From Cellulophaga sp. (GTDB lineage: Bacteria > Bacteroidota > Bacteroidia > Flavobacteriales > Flavobacteriaceae): DNA of 64,000 nt. Below, one piece after another: positions 10,336 to 20,435 of the stretch. The stretch's first letter is position 1, and every line of letters begins with the position of its first letter. The notes under the pieces are model-generated. The model was not told the DNA's origin. It was given only the letters and a program-made list of their open reading frames with translations, and made no database searches. Made by a program: the position numbers and the translations under genes. The stretch is taken from NCBI GenBank assembly GCA_030731855.1, contig JANQTG010000189.1, forward strand, positions 1 through 64,000, read 5' to 3'.

Positions 10336-12099
10336 TTACGCTTTTAAATCTAGTTTTAGATGTAATTCTTTTAATTGATTGTCGTCTATAAAAGCTGGAG
10401 CATCAATCATAACATCTCTACCGCTATTGTTTTTTGGGAAGGCAATAAAATCTCGGATGGTTTCTTGTCCACCTAAAATAGCTACCAGTCGGTCTAAACC
10501 AAATGCCAAACCACCGTGTGGTGGCGCTCCATATTGAAAAGCATCCATTAAAAATCCGAATTGAGCTTTAGCTTCTTCCAGTGTAAAGCCTAAATGTTTG
10601 AACATGGTAGCTTGTATATCTTTATCGTGAATACGAATTGATCCGCCACCAATTTCATTGCCATTTAATACCAAATCATACGCATTGGCTTTCACCGCGC
10701 CCGGATCGGTATCTAATAATTGCAATTGTCCTGGTTTTGGAGAGGTAAACGGGTGGTGCATGGCGTGGTAATGGCCAGTTTCTTCGTCTAATTCTAACAG
10801 TGGAAAATCAACCACCCAAAGTGGTGCAAATACCTCAGGATTACGCAACCCTAAACGCGTTGCTAGTTCCATTCGCAAAGCACTTAACTGCGTTCGTGTT
10901 TTGTTGGTTTCGCCAGATAAAACACAAATTAAATCGCCTGGTTTGGCATTTGTTGCAGTTGCCCACTTTGCTAAATCGTCTTGATCGTAGAACTTATCTA
11001 CGGATGATTTAAAAGTACCATCTTGATTGTAGCGCACATATACCATGCCTTTAGCACCAACTTGCGGTCTTCTTACCCAATCGACTAAAGCATCTATTTC
11101 TTTTCTTGTGTATTCAGCCCCATTAGGAACAGCAATACCAACTACTAATTCTGATTCATTAAAAATACCAAAATCTTTATGCTGCGCAAAGCTATTTAGT
11201 TCGCCAAACTCCATTCCAAAACGAATATCGGGCTTGTCGTTACCGTATTTGCGCATCGCATCATCATAGGTCATTCTTGGGAACGAATCAATGCTTACAC
11301 CTTTAATTTCTTTCAAAAGATATTTTGTTAAATTTTCAAAAACATTCAAAATATCTTCTTGCTCTACAAAGGCCATTTCACAATCTATTTGTGTGAATTC
11401 TGGCTGTCTGTCGGCACGTAAATCTTCGTCTCTAAAACACTTTACAATTTGGAAATATTTATCCATACCACCAACCATAAGCAATTGCTTAAAAGTTTGT
11501 GGTGATTGTGGTAACGCATAAAACTGACCTTCGTTCATGCGGCTAGGCACCACAAAATCTCGCGCGCCTTCTGGGGTAGATTTTATTAAATATGGGGTTT
11601 CAACCTCAATAAAACCTTCATCTGATAGAAACTTACGGACTTCCATGGCCACTTTATGCCTAAACATAAGGCTGTTTTTAACAGGATTTCTACGAATATC
11701 TAAATACCTGTATTTCATTCTAATATCTTCACCGCCATCGGTTTTGTCTTCAATAGTAAACGGTGGCACTAAAGCTTTGTTTAAAACAGTCAATTCTTTC
11801 ACCAAAACTTCTACTTCGCCCGTTGGGATGTTTGGATTTTTTGAAGCACGTTCAACAACAATTCCACGAACTTGAATGACAAATTCACGTCCTAATTTTT
11901 GAGCTTGAGCCATGATATTTTTAGGTGTGTTCTCTTCATCAAAATATAATTGAGTAATCCCATACCGATCTCTTAAATCGATATAAATCATGAATCCTTT
12001 ATCTCTTATGCCTTGCACCCAACCAGATAGGGTAACTTCGTTATTTATTTGTGCTATTGATAATTCGCCACAAGTATGACTTCTATACATGGTTTTCAT
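10336..12099 (-). CDS. aspS: aspartate--tRNA ligase
   Basis: [64 protein letters not shown]. Confidence 0.97.
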   Translation of the reverse strand: MKTMYRSHTCGELSIAQINNEVTLSGWVQGIRDKGFMIYIDLRDRYGITQLYFDEENTPKNIMAQAQKLGREFVIQVRGIVVERASKNPNIPTGEVEVLVKELTVLNKALVPPFTIEDKTDGGEDIRMKYRYLDIRRNPVKNSLMFRHKVAMEVRKFLSDEGFIEVETPYLIKSTPEGARDFVVPSRMNEGQFYALPQSPQTFKQLLMVGGMDKYFQIVKCFRDEDLRADRQPEFTQIDCEMAFVEQEDILNVFENLTKYLLKEIKGVSIDSFPRMTYDDAMRKYGNDKPDIRFGMEFGELNSFAQHKDFGIFNESELVVGIAVPNGAEYTRKEIDALVDWVRRPQVGAKGMVYVRYNQDGTFKSSVDKFYDQDDLAKWATATNAKPGDLICVLSGETNKTRTQLSALRMELATRLGLRNPEVFAPLWVVDFPLLELDEETGHYHAMHHPFTSPKPGQLQLLDTDPGAVKANAYDLVLNGNEIGGGSIRIHDKDIQATMFKHLGFTLEEAKAQFGFLMDAFQYGAPPHGGLAFGLDRLVAILGGQETIRDFIAFPKNNSGRDVMIDAPAFIDDNQLKELHLKLDLKA

Positions 12100-12412
12100 A
12101 ATTTGAAGGCAAATTTAATGAACTGATTTAGACTTTTCGCATTTAAGCTAAAATTAGTTGGGTTTTGTTTAAATATCGTTTTGTGAAAATTTTCACGAAC
12201 TACAACCCACATTTTTTGGATATATATTTTGAATAAAAAAGCATAAAACTTTTATAGACCAACACTTTATGTTTATGATAAAGTAGAAGGCATTCGTTTA
12301 CATCGTATGATTTTACTTGGCTATGTAATATTTAACTATCTAAATATCAGTAAATTAAAAGATTAATGTTAATTTAATGTAAATTAAATGTTACTTTAAT
12401 AAGTAATATTTG

Positions 12413-12420
12413 TATATTTG
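12413..12420 (+). promoter_or_regulatory. Bacteroidota-type -7 box (TATATTTG)
   Basis: Matches TAnnTTTG upstream of the 12464 CDS; no clean -33 TTTG seen. Confidence 0.4.
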
Positions 12421-12463
12421 ATACGTTAGTTAAAAAGAAATTAATCATAAATAAAAAAATATC

Positions 12464-12811
12464 ATGAAAAAATTCACATACATAGCAGCCTTATTCTTTG
12501 TTGTGGCTCTATCGGCACAAGAAGCAAAGCCAACTTTTACCAAAGATGGCGATAAAGTTATAGCTACGTATTTTCATGAAAACGGAGAAATTGCCCAAAC
12601 AGGAGAATTTTTAAAAGGAAAACTTCATGGCGAATGGACCATGTTTGATGAAGCTGGAACTAAAATAGCTTCAGGCGAGTACATTAGCGGTAAAAAAACT
12701 GGAAAATGGTTTTTTTGGAAGGGCGAAGAATTTAAAGAAGTAGATTTTGAAGACAGTAGAATTGTTGGTGTAACCAAACATGATGCTAACGGTGCAGTAG
12801 TTATTAAATAA
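12464..12811 (+). CDS. YwqK/MORN-repeat family secreted protein
   Basis: Signal peptide; YFHENGEIAQTGEFLKGKLHGEWTMFDEAGTKIASGEYISGKKTGKWFFW. Confidence 0.85.
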   Translation: MKKFTYIAALFFVVALSAQEAKPTFTKDGDKVIATYFHENGEIAQTGEFLKGKLHGEWTMFDEAGTKIASGEYISGKKTGKWFFWKGEEFKEVDFEDSRIVGVTKHDANGAVVIK

Positions 12812-12835
12812 TTTTTCCACTCAAAATAAAGTATT

Positions 12836-12874
12836 AAAAAGCCCCAATTATAATTTTATAATTGGGGCTTTTGC
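12836..12874. terminator. bidirectional rho-independent terminator
   Basis: AAAAAGCCCCAATTATAA-ttt-TATAATTGGGGCTTTT between convergent genes. Confidence 0.85.
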
Positions 12875-12893
12875 TTGTTATAAATTTAATAGT

Positions 12894-15800
12894 TTAAACT
12901 TCTAAAGGGCTTAATTCTTTAGCTTCATTTTCAGATTCAGAACTTGTTTTAGTTCTTAACCACATTTTAAATTTCATGATTAAAAAGAATAAAACAGGCA
13001 CCAAAATTAAGGTTAAGAAAGTTGCTATTAATAAACCATAAATAACAGTCCATGCTAAAGGCCCCCAAAACACTACGTTATCACCACCCATATAAATGTT
13101 AGGGTTGAAATCTGCAAATAAGGTAAAAAAGTTAATGTTTAAGCCTATTGCTAAAGGAACTAATCCTAATATTGTAGTAATAGCAGTTAGTAACACAGGG
13201 CGTAAACGTGCTTTTCCTGCAATTACAATACTATCAAATAGATCTTTTTCTTCAAGATACTCTGAATCTTCTAAGTCTAAATCGTTCTTTTTTCTATCGA
13301 TGACTAATTGGGCATAATCTAAGAGTACCACTCCATTATTTACCACAATACCGGCAAGGGATATAATCCCTACCATGGTCATCATAATAACAAAAGCACT
13401 GCCTGAAATTACCAAGCCGCCAAATACACCAATAAAGCTTAAAAAGATGGCAATCATAATAATTGCTGGCTTTGAAACGGAATTAAACTGAAAAATTAAG
13501 ATAAAGAAAATTAACCCTAGTCCCGTAAAAAATGCACCCATTAAAAAAGCCATTTGTTTATTTTGCTCTTCAATCTGCCCAGTATAATCTATTTTAACAT
13601 TTTTAGGCAAATCTTCATAACTTTTCATTTCGTTTTCAATTTGTGTTACAATAGCTCCCGCATCTGTAAAGCCCGGCGAAAGTGCAGAGTATACCGTAAC
13701 TAAGCGTTGTGTGCCTTTATGTTTTATGGCACTAAAACCAGAATTATTGGTGTGTTTTACAACAGTAGAGAGCGGAATATCTTTTAACTTACCTGTATTA
13801 TCTCTAAAGGTTATATTTTGATTGAATAAGGCACTGGTATTAAATCGGTTTTCTTCATTAAAACGAATATAAATATCAAAATCGTCTCCATCCTCTTTGT
13901 AAATACCGGCTTTAGCGCCAAAGATAGAATTACGCAATTGTTGCCCAACTTGTGCAGCGCTGATCCCTAATTCTCCTGCTTTTTCTCTATCGATAACCAC
14001 ACGCATGGTGGGTTTATCTTTATTAACATCAATCTTTAATTCGTCGATACCAGCAATATTTTTGGTATTGATAAATTCTCGCATTTTTTCTGCGGTTCTA
14101 ATCAATTCGTCATAATTGTCTCCTTGAATTTCAATATTAATGGGCGCACCGGTTGGTGGTCCAGCAGCATCTTTTTCTACAGAAATTAGCACCCCAGGAT
14201 AAATACCTACCAAAGCGGTTTGTACTTTTTGACGCAACAATTCGCTATCTTCCCCTTTTCGATACTTAAATTCTCGCATGGAAGCCGTTATTTTGGCTTT
14301 ATGTGGCATTTCTGCCGATGAACCTCCGTCTGTTTGTGGGTTACCAGCCCCTTCACCTACTTGTGAAACCGCACTTTCTACTAAAAAGTTACGACCTGCT
14401 TCTATGTACTGATTGTCGTTTATTGTGGTGTAAACACGTTTTTCTATTTCTTTGGTGATCGCATTTGTTTTTTGAATATCAGTGCCTTGTGGATATTCAA
14501 TGTATACAATGATTTGATTCGGTTTATTATCTGGGAAAAACTCTATTTTGGTTCGTTGTGTACTGACCGAAAATCCAAAAGCAATAAAAGATATAATAAG
14601 AAGTAAAAAAGTACCTATGGTTAAGGCAAAGGGTTTCCAACCTGATAATGCGCTGCGTAACTGACGTTCATACCAATTTTCTAATTTTACTAATGTTTTT
14701 GTTTGAAAATGATTTGCCCATTTGCGCAAGAACAAGCGATATGCCCATAATAATAGTGCTGTCATCACCATTAAAGTTCCCAAACCTCTATATGCGCCCC
14801 CTGTAATATAGATCAGAATACCTATGCCCGCCATTATAGCTGTATTTTTTATAATTTTATTCAAAGGCATAGCTTTGTCTTCAATACTCATATATTGAGA
14901 AACTAAAACGGAGTTGAAAAATATAGCAACAAACAATGAAGAGCCTAAAACTACGGATAGTGTTATGGGTAAAATTTTCATAAACTCGCCCATAATCCCC
15001 GGCCATAAGCCTAAAGGAATAAAAGCCGCTACGGTGGTTGCGGTAGATATGATAATCGGGAAAGCAATTTCACCAATACCTTTTTTGGCAGCTTCTAAGC
15101 GACTCAAGCCTTCGTCTTCCATAAGGCGATATACGTTTTCAACTACCACAATACCATTATCTACGAGCATGCCAAGTCCCATAATTAGCCCGAAAAGCAC
15201 CATGGTATTTAAACTTTGCCCCAAAAGATTTAAAATCATTAAAGACATGAACATCGACATAGGAATTGCAAAACCAACGAAAATGGCATTTTTAAAGCCT
15301 AAAAAGAACATTAATACGGTAACAACCAAAATAACTCCGAAAATGATGTTATTCACCAAATCGTCGACCTGACCAATAGTTACTGACGATTGATCGTTGG
15401 TAACGGTAACTTTTAAATCTTTTGGAAATACATCTTTTACTGCTTTATCAACAATAACTCGTATTTGCTCTACGGCAGCCACCATGTTTTTTCCGGCTCG
15501 TTTTTTTACATCTAGCATAACCACTGGCTCACCAAATTCTCTAGCGTAGGTAGTTTTTTCTTCCTCTTGGAAAGTAACGGTGGCAACATCTTTTAAATAA
15601 ATGGCATTACCATTTTCTGCTTTTACTACAAAATTTTCGAGTTCATCTGGAGATTCAATTTCACCTAAAATACGAATGGTACGTCTTTGTCCGCTTGCAA
15701 TTAAATTACCGGCCGACATAGTCATATTCCCATTATTTATAGCCCCAATGATATCGTTAAAAGTGACTTCGGCAGCCATCATTTTATAAATATCAACAGC

Positions 15801-16403
15801 AACTTCTATTTCTTTTTCTTGAGCTCCACGAATATCTACTTTTTTAATCTCTAATAAATTTTCGATTTCGTCTTGTAAATATTCAGCATATTCTTTTAAT
15901 TTTTCAATTGGGTAATCACCAGTTAAATTTATGTTTAGAATCGGTATTTCTTCCGATAAACTTAGCTCAAAAACATCGGGTTCTACTTTAGCCCCATTAA
16001 AAGTAGGCCAGTCCTCGCTTGATGTTTCTGTATCAATTTCGTCTTTTACTTTTTGTTTGGCTTCCTCAACACTAATTTTTTCATCGAACTCTACGATGAC
16101 CATCCCGTAATCTTCTTGAGATGTTGACGTAATTTTAACAACATTACTTACCGTCTTTAATTTATCCTCTAGCGGGTCTACAATTAATTTTTCAATGTCT
16201 TCTGCCGTATTCCCTGGGAATACAGAGCTCACATAAATTTTAGTTTCATTTACTTCTGGGAAATTTTCTCTTGGCATATCGAAAAATGCAGCAATACCCA
16301 AATAAAAGATTACCACAATAAGCACATACATGGTAGTTTTATTATTAATTGCCCAAGAGGAAAATCCGAATTCTTTATCTATTTGTTTTTTTTGTTTAGT
16401 CAT
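12894..16403 (-). CDS. efflux RND transporter permease (AcrB/MMPL superfamily)
   Basis: 1169 aa; FFDMPRENFPEVNETKIYVSSVFPGNTAEDIE; GLGMLVDNGIVVVENVYR; multiple TMs. Confidence 0.95.
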   Translation of the reverse strand: MTKQKKQIDKEFGFSSWAINNKTTMYVLIVVIFYLGIAAFFDMPRENFPEVNETKIYVSSVFPGNTAEDIEKLIVDPLEDKLKTVSNVVKITSTSQEDYGMVIVEFDEKISVEEAKQKVKDEIDTETSSEDWPTFNGAKVEPDVFELSLSEEIPILNINLTGDYPIEKLKEYAEYLQDEIENLLEIKKVDIRGAQEKEIEVAVDIYKMMAAEVTFNDIIGAINNGNMTMSAGNLIASGQRRTIRILGEIESPDELENFVVKAENGNAIYLKDVATVTFQEEEKTTYAREFGEPVVMLDVKKRAGKNMVAAVEQIRVIVDKAVKDVFPKDLKVTVTNDQSSVTIGQVDDLVNNIIFGVILVVTVLMFFLGFKNAIFVGFAIPMSMFMSLMILNLLGQSLNTMVLFGLIMGLGMLVDNGIVVVENVYRLMEDEGLSRLEAAKKGIGEIAFPIIISTATTVAAFIPLGLWPGIMGEFMKILPITLSVVLGSSLFVAIFFNSVLVSQYMSIEDKAMPLNKIIKNTAIMAGIGILIYITGGAYRGLGTLMVMTALLLWAYRLFLRKWANHFQTKTLVKLENWYERQLRSALSGWKPFALTIGTFLLLIISFIAFGFSVSTQRTKIEFFPDNKPNQIIVYIEYPQGTDIQKTNAITKEIEKRVYTTINDNQYIEAGRNFLVESAVSQVGEGAGNPQTDGGSSAEMPHKAKITASMREFKYRKGEDSELLRQKVQTALVGIYPGVLISVEKDAAGPPTGAPINIEIQGDNYDELIRTAEKMREFINTKNIAGIDELKIDVNKDKPTMRVVIDREKAGELGISAAQVGQQLRNSIFGAKAGIYKEDGDDFDIYIRFNEENRFNTSALFNQNITFRDNTGKLKDIPLSTVVKHTNNSGFSAIKHKGTQRLVTVYSALSPGFTDAGAIVTQIENEMKSYEDLPKNVKIDYTGQIEEQNKQMAFLMGAFFTGLGLIFFILIFQFNSVSKPAIIMIAIFLSFIGVFGGLVISGSAFVIMMTMVGIISLAGIVVNNGVVLLDYAQLVIDRKKNDLDLEDSEYLEEKDLFDSIVIAGKARLRPVLLTAITTILGLVPLAIGLNINFFTLFADFNPNIYMGGDNVVFWGPLAWTVIYGLLIATFLTLILVPVLFFLIMKFKMWLRTKTSSESENEAKELSPLEV

Positions 16404-16603
16404 TAGTGCTAGTTGTTAGTTGTTAGTAATTAGTTCTTAGTGATTTAAATTTGGCACTATATTTTACTAACACTTATTGTTTATATTTTTCAACATTTAA
16501 GGCTGCGACTCTGGTCAGCCACTGAGTTATAAATTTTGTAATTTTAAAAGTAATCTTAGGTTATTGACTATCGTATAAATATCGTTAACTACCCTCTAAA
16601 AAC

Positions 16604-17779
16604 TTAAAGGTTAATTACTTCTACGGTTTGCCCGTCTTCTACGCTACGGGCACCTTCTTTTACTATTTCTGCACCATCTTTTATGCCTTCAAGTACTTCA
16701 ATAATATCGCCTTGTGTTCTACCTGTTTTGATAATAATTTTTTGCGCAACACCTAAAGATTTGCTGTTTTTTTCGTTCACAACATAAACATATTGTTCTC
16801 CATCGGCATTTTCTGATATAATACTTTGAGGTATTAATAAAGCATTTTCGTTGGTATAATCGTTTATTTTTAAACGTGCAGTTAGGTTGGGTTTAATATT
16901 TTTTTCTTTATTCGGAATTGCTACTTCTACCTTAAAAGTTCTGTTTGCAGGATTAATAAAATCACCTGCTTGCCTTACCGTAGCGTCGATGGTTTTTCCT
17001 AAAATAGGAAAATTAACTTCAACACGTTTACCTTTGGTAATGTCTGTAATGTAAGATTCAGGAACATCCGTTTCAATATACATATTGTCTAAATTTACAA
17101 TACGCATTAATTGCGATTGACCTGCGGCTACAACGCTACCTTGCTCCGTAATAACATCATCAATAGTACCAGAAAAAGGAGCTACAACTCTAGTTTTAGC
17201 TATTTGTTGTTGTAACTGATCTACGGCTCTTGCCTGAGATTCGTAAGTAGATTTAGCTTGTAAATATTGAATTTCACTACCTATATTTTGATCCCATAAA
17301 CGTTTTTGACGTTCGAAAGTGGTTTTAGCCAATTCTGATTGAATTTGAAGTTGTGCCACTTGTTGTCCTAATCCACCATCATCAATTTTAGCTAAAAGTT
17401 GACCTTTGGTTACTTTTTGACCTTCTTTAACATATACATTGGTTAAAATTCCGTTATATTCTGGCGTTATAACCAACAAATTTTTTGTAGTTACATTACC
17501 TTGAATTTCTAAAAAGTGATTAAAAACCTCTTTTTTAGCCGTAAACGTTGTAATTAAAGGTACTTTTTGTACTGTATCGTATTTGGCTAAAGCTTCATCT
17601 AAATTTTTAATTTCGCCCAATAAAACTTGCTGCTGTTCTACAAGCGCTACTCTTTTTTCTTTTATGATTTCAGGGTTCGATGTAGCAATAACCTCGTCTA
17701 CTGTTTGTTCTTTATTATCTCCACAAGCAGCAAAGAATATGGATATACTCAGGATAATTAGTTTGTATGATTGTTTCAT
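16604..17779 (-). CDS. efflux RND transporter periplasmic adaptor subunit (membrane fusion lipoprotein)
   Basis: Lipobox FFAACGDN; YVKEGQKVTKGQLLAKIDD; VVAPFSGTIDDVITEQGSVV. Confidence 0.93.
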   Translation of the reverse strand: MKQSYKLIILSISIFFAACGDNKEQTVDEVIATSNPEIIKEKRVALVEQQQVLLGEIKNLDEALAKYDTVQKVPLITTFTAKKEVFNHFLEIQGNVTTKNLLVITPEYNGILTNVYVKEGQKVTKGQLLAKIDDGGLGQQVAQLQIQSELAKTTFERQKRLWDQNIGSEIQYLQAKSTYESQARAVDQLQQQIAKTRVVAPFSGTIDDVITEQGSVVAAGQSQLMRIVNLDNMYIETDVPESYITDITKGKRVEVNFPILGKTIDATVRQAGDFINPANRTFKVEVAIPNKEKNIKPNLTARLKINDYTNENALLIPQSIISENADGEQYVYVVNEKNSKSLGVAQKIIIKTGRTQGDIIEVLEGIKDGAEIVKEGARSVEDGQTVEVINL

Positions 17780-17793
17780 TATTTTTAAGTTTA

Positions 17794-18226
17794 AGTTTAT
17801 TAGTTTATGTGTTTAGAAGTTTAGTTTTATAATTTTAATTGAGCTTTTTGTAAGGCATTAAGCATTGCAGTAATTTCTGAAATTCTTGTTCTTATGTTCA
17901 TAAACTTTTCTTCTGATAAAAATTTTAAGTCTAAAGATAAAATGGCTTGATTCAATAACTCTAATACTGATCCATAAGCTATTTCTGTAAATCGTGCCTT
18001 ATCTTTTCCTGAATTTCTTCCTGAACCTTCTGCAATATTTGAAGAAACTGAAACAGCACATCTTCTCATTTGACTAATTAATCCAAAATGTTCTTCCTCA
18101 AGAAATGATTGGGTTATCTCATAAACAACTAACGATAGTTCTCTAGATTTCTGCCAAACATTTAATTTTTCAAAAGAGAATATTTTCATTTTATTTAGTT
18201 TATTATTTTAAGTGTTTAGGAGTTTC
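17794..18226. repeat. degenerate direct repeats flanking the four-helix-bundle gene
   Basis: AGTTTATTAGTTTATGTGTTTAGAAGTTTA (17794-17823) versus AGTTTATTATTTTAAGTGTTTAGGAGTTTC (18197-18226), 26/30 identical by eye. Confidence 0.7.
17827..18189 (-). CDS. four helix bundle protein (23S rRNA intervening-sequence-protein family)
   Basis: 120 aa; FEKLNVWQKSRELSLVVYEIT...LISQMRRCAVSVSSNIAEGSGRNSGKD, family hallmark. Confidence 0.93.
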   Translation of the reverse strand: MKIFSFEKLNVWQKSRELSLVVYEITQSFLEEEHFGLISQMRRCAVSVSSNIAEGSGRNSGKDKARFTEIAYGSVLELLNQAILSLDLKFLSEEKFMNIRTRISEITAMLNALQKAQLKL

Positions 18227-18305
18227 TTAATTTAAAAACTTTGTTTAAAGTTTTTTATCAAGTGATGGTATTGTTCTAACCATCTAACCTTCTAAACTCG
18301 TAACC

Positions 18306-19640
18306 TTATTCATTAAGTACCGCTTCTAAGCTTGTTTTTGTATTTATAACATCAACCATAGATTGTAGGTGTTGATTTTGAGCATCATACAATTGCAATT
18401 GTGCTTGTCTGAGTTCAAAACTTGAGGCAATACCCTCGGCATATTTGATTTGATTTTTGTTTTCGATACGTTCTGCAAGGGCCAAATTTTCTTTATTAGT
18501 ACGGTATTGTTCAATGGCTAAAATATAATTGCTTCTCGATTGTTTTAACTGTAAGCGTATTTGCTCTTCGGCTTCTGTTAATTGTGTTTTTGCTTTGTCC
18601 AAAGCAATTTTAGCTCTTTGAGTGCTTGCACTGCGTTTAAAAGAACTGAAAATAGGGATACTTAAATCAACTCCAAATACAGATGCATCGAACCATTGCG
18701 CATCATTTTGTAAAAAATTGAATTGATCGTTAAACGATGTGCTGCCATAATTTACAAATGCATTAAGTGTAGGTAGCGCTCTACTTTTAGCCAATTTTAG
18801 TTCAAAAAAACGTTGTTCGTTTAGGTTTTGCGCTAATTTATAGTCTACATTGTTATTAATATTAAAGTCGGCTTCCATTAAACTTAAATCGGTTTGCTTT
18901 AGGGTTAAATCGTCTAAGCTTTCCGCCAAGGTTGTTGGAGAATCGGTCATGATGCCTAAAGTTAAATTTAACATCTGAACAGTTATTTCTTTTAAACGTA
19001 TGGCATTTTTTAACTGATTCTGAACTGAGGATAAAGTAATTTGCAATTGCTCAACACTTTCTTCGTCGCCCAATCCGTTCTCAAATATTTTTTTAGTTTC
19101 AAAAAGATTTTTTTCTAACGTTGCGATGTTTTTATTTAATATTTCAACACTTTCTTGGGCTAAAAGAACATTACCATACGCTTCGACAACTGATTTTTTT
19201 ACTTCTATAGCGGTTTTTTCTTTGTTATTAGCACTGTAGCTTATAAATGTTTTTGCGGCTTGTACGCCAACAATATAAGAGCCATCAAAAATTTGTTGAG
19301 ATAATGTTGCCGTTGCGCTCAAGGTTTGTGGTACGCTTAAGATTAAAGGAACAAATGTACCAGGCTCACCACCTGCAATTTCTCCAGGTAATAAAGAAAC
19401 AGGTTGTTTAAGCTGATTTTGATAGCTTACCGCACCAGTAATTTGTGGTAATCCGGCTGCTATAGTTTCCCATTTTTGTTTTTGAGCATCAATAATATCT
19501 CTATCTGCATTAATGGCATTATAGTTATTTTTTAGGGCAAAAGCTATAGCTTCTTCTAAGGTGAAGGTTTTTGGTATTTCTTGTGAATATCCTTTTAGCA
19601 TAACAAAAAAGCTAAATATCACTACTATTTTAAAGTTCAT
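18306..19640 (-). CDS. TolC family outer membrane efflux protein
   Basis: Signal peptide; TLEEAIAFALKNNYNA; coiled-coil TolC pattern; efflux operon context. Confidence 0.93.
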   Translation of the reverse strand: MNFKIVVIFSFFVMLKGYSQEIPKTFTLEEAIAFALKNNYNAINADRDIIDAQKQKWETIAAGLPQITGAVSYQNQLKQPVSLLPGEIAGGEPGTFVPLILSVPQTLSATATLSQQIFDGSYIVGVQAAKTFISYSANNKEKTAIEVKKSVVEAYGNVLLAQESVEILNKNIATLEKNLFETKKIFENGLGDEESVEQLQITLSSVQNQLKNAIRLKEITVQMLNLTLGIMTDSPTTLAESLDDLTLKQTDLSLMEADFNINNNVDYKLAQNLNEQRFFELKLAKSRALPTLNAFVNYGSTSFNDQFNFLQNDAQWFDASVFGVDLSIPIFSSFKRSASTQRAKIALDKAKTQLTEAEEQIRLQLKQSRSNYILAIEQYRTNKENLALAERIENKNQIKYAEGIASSFELRQAQLQLYDAQNQHLQSMVDVINTKTSLEAVLNE

Positions 19641-20258
19641 TTATTCGTGGTTTGAGTTGATAAGATTGTTTAATATTTTTCTTCCATCTGGGGTAATAAT
19701 ACCTCTAAGGTGGTATTCTAAATAGTCGTCTTGTAATTTGTTTGTTGGGAACATGTCTGCCGGGAAAAGTTTAAAATCTTTAATGCTTATAACTCCAGAA
19801 AAATAAATTCTCGAAACAAAATCTATATTTAAGTTTTCGCGATAAATACCCATTTCTATGCCTTTTTTAATGTTATTTACAACACAATGTTGCATCATAT
19901 CATACTGTTTACTGCGAATAGAGGCATAAATTTTCGGATAATATTTTTGTAATTGATATTGAGGAGATGATTTTTCATCTTTCAGATGTTCCATTACAAG
20001 TTTTTTAATATCTAAAAGTTCTTCAATAGGGTTTTTATGTAAAGCACAAATGGTATCTATTCCTGAAGAAATACTACAGAATAGATGCATAGTGCTTTCT
20101 TCAACTAATTTTGTTTTATTTTCAAAATGAGTATAAATAGTTTTCTTTGATATGCCCATTTCGCGAGCTAAATCATCCATAGTAACACTTTTAAAACCAA
20201 GTGTTAAAAATAATTCTGTTGCTTTTTCTAAAACTTTTTCTTTCATAATCGGGTGCAA
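19641..20258 (-). CDS. TetR/AcrR family transcriptional regulator of the efflux operon (start may be 20246)
   Basis: KATELFLTLGFKSVTMDDLAREMGISKKTIYTHFENKTKLVEE HTH. The listed start overlaps a promoter-like box, so internal ATG (MKEKVLEKA) at 20246 is plausible. Confidence 0.93.
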   Translation of the reverse strand: MHPIMKEKVLEKATELFLTLGFKSVTMDDLAREMGISKKTIYTHFENKTKLVEESTMHLFCSISSGIDTICALHKNPIEELLDIKKLVMEHLKDEKSSPQYQLQKYYPKIYASIRSKQYDMMQHCVVNNIKKGIEMGIYRENLNIDFVSRIYFSGVISIKDFKLFPADMFPTNKLQDDYLEYHLRGIITPDGRKILNNLINSNHE

Positions 20259-20285
20259 ATGTAATCAGGAAACTTTAGAAACAAA
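20256..20285 (-). promoter_or_regulatory. putative promoter of the TetR-TolC-MFP-RND operon
   Basis: Minus strand: TTTG (20285-20282) - N18 - TACATTTG (20263-20256). Confidence 0.55.
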
Positions 20286-20296
20286 ATAAGTTTCCT
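20267..20296. promoter_or_regulatory. candidate TetR operator (inverted repeat)
   Basis: AGGAAACTT-N12-AAGTTTCCT, perfect 9-bp arms, overlapping the -33 box of the tetR promoter. Confidence 0.6.
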
Positions 20297-20435
20297 AAGT
20301 ATTTACAATTATTTAACATTAAAGGAGCTCAATACTTTAAATTGAGCAGAGGAATAGATAAAATGTATTATTTATGATGCTTGTTGGCCTCTACAAATAG
20401 AATATTCACTTGATTAATGTATTTTTGAAAAAAAA

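Noticed and set aside
11537-11875. 112-aa plus-strand ORF opposite aspS
   Set aside because: Antisense to a conserved tRNA synthetase; no own start context or homology signal.
14914-15372. 152-aa plus-strand ORF inside the RND permease gene
   Set aside because: Antisense shadow of a strongly supported CDS; low-complexity I/K/P/T-rich translation with no family resemblance.
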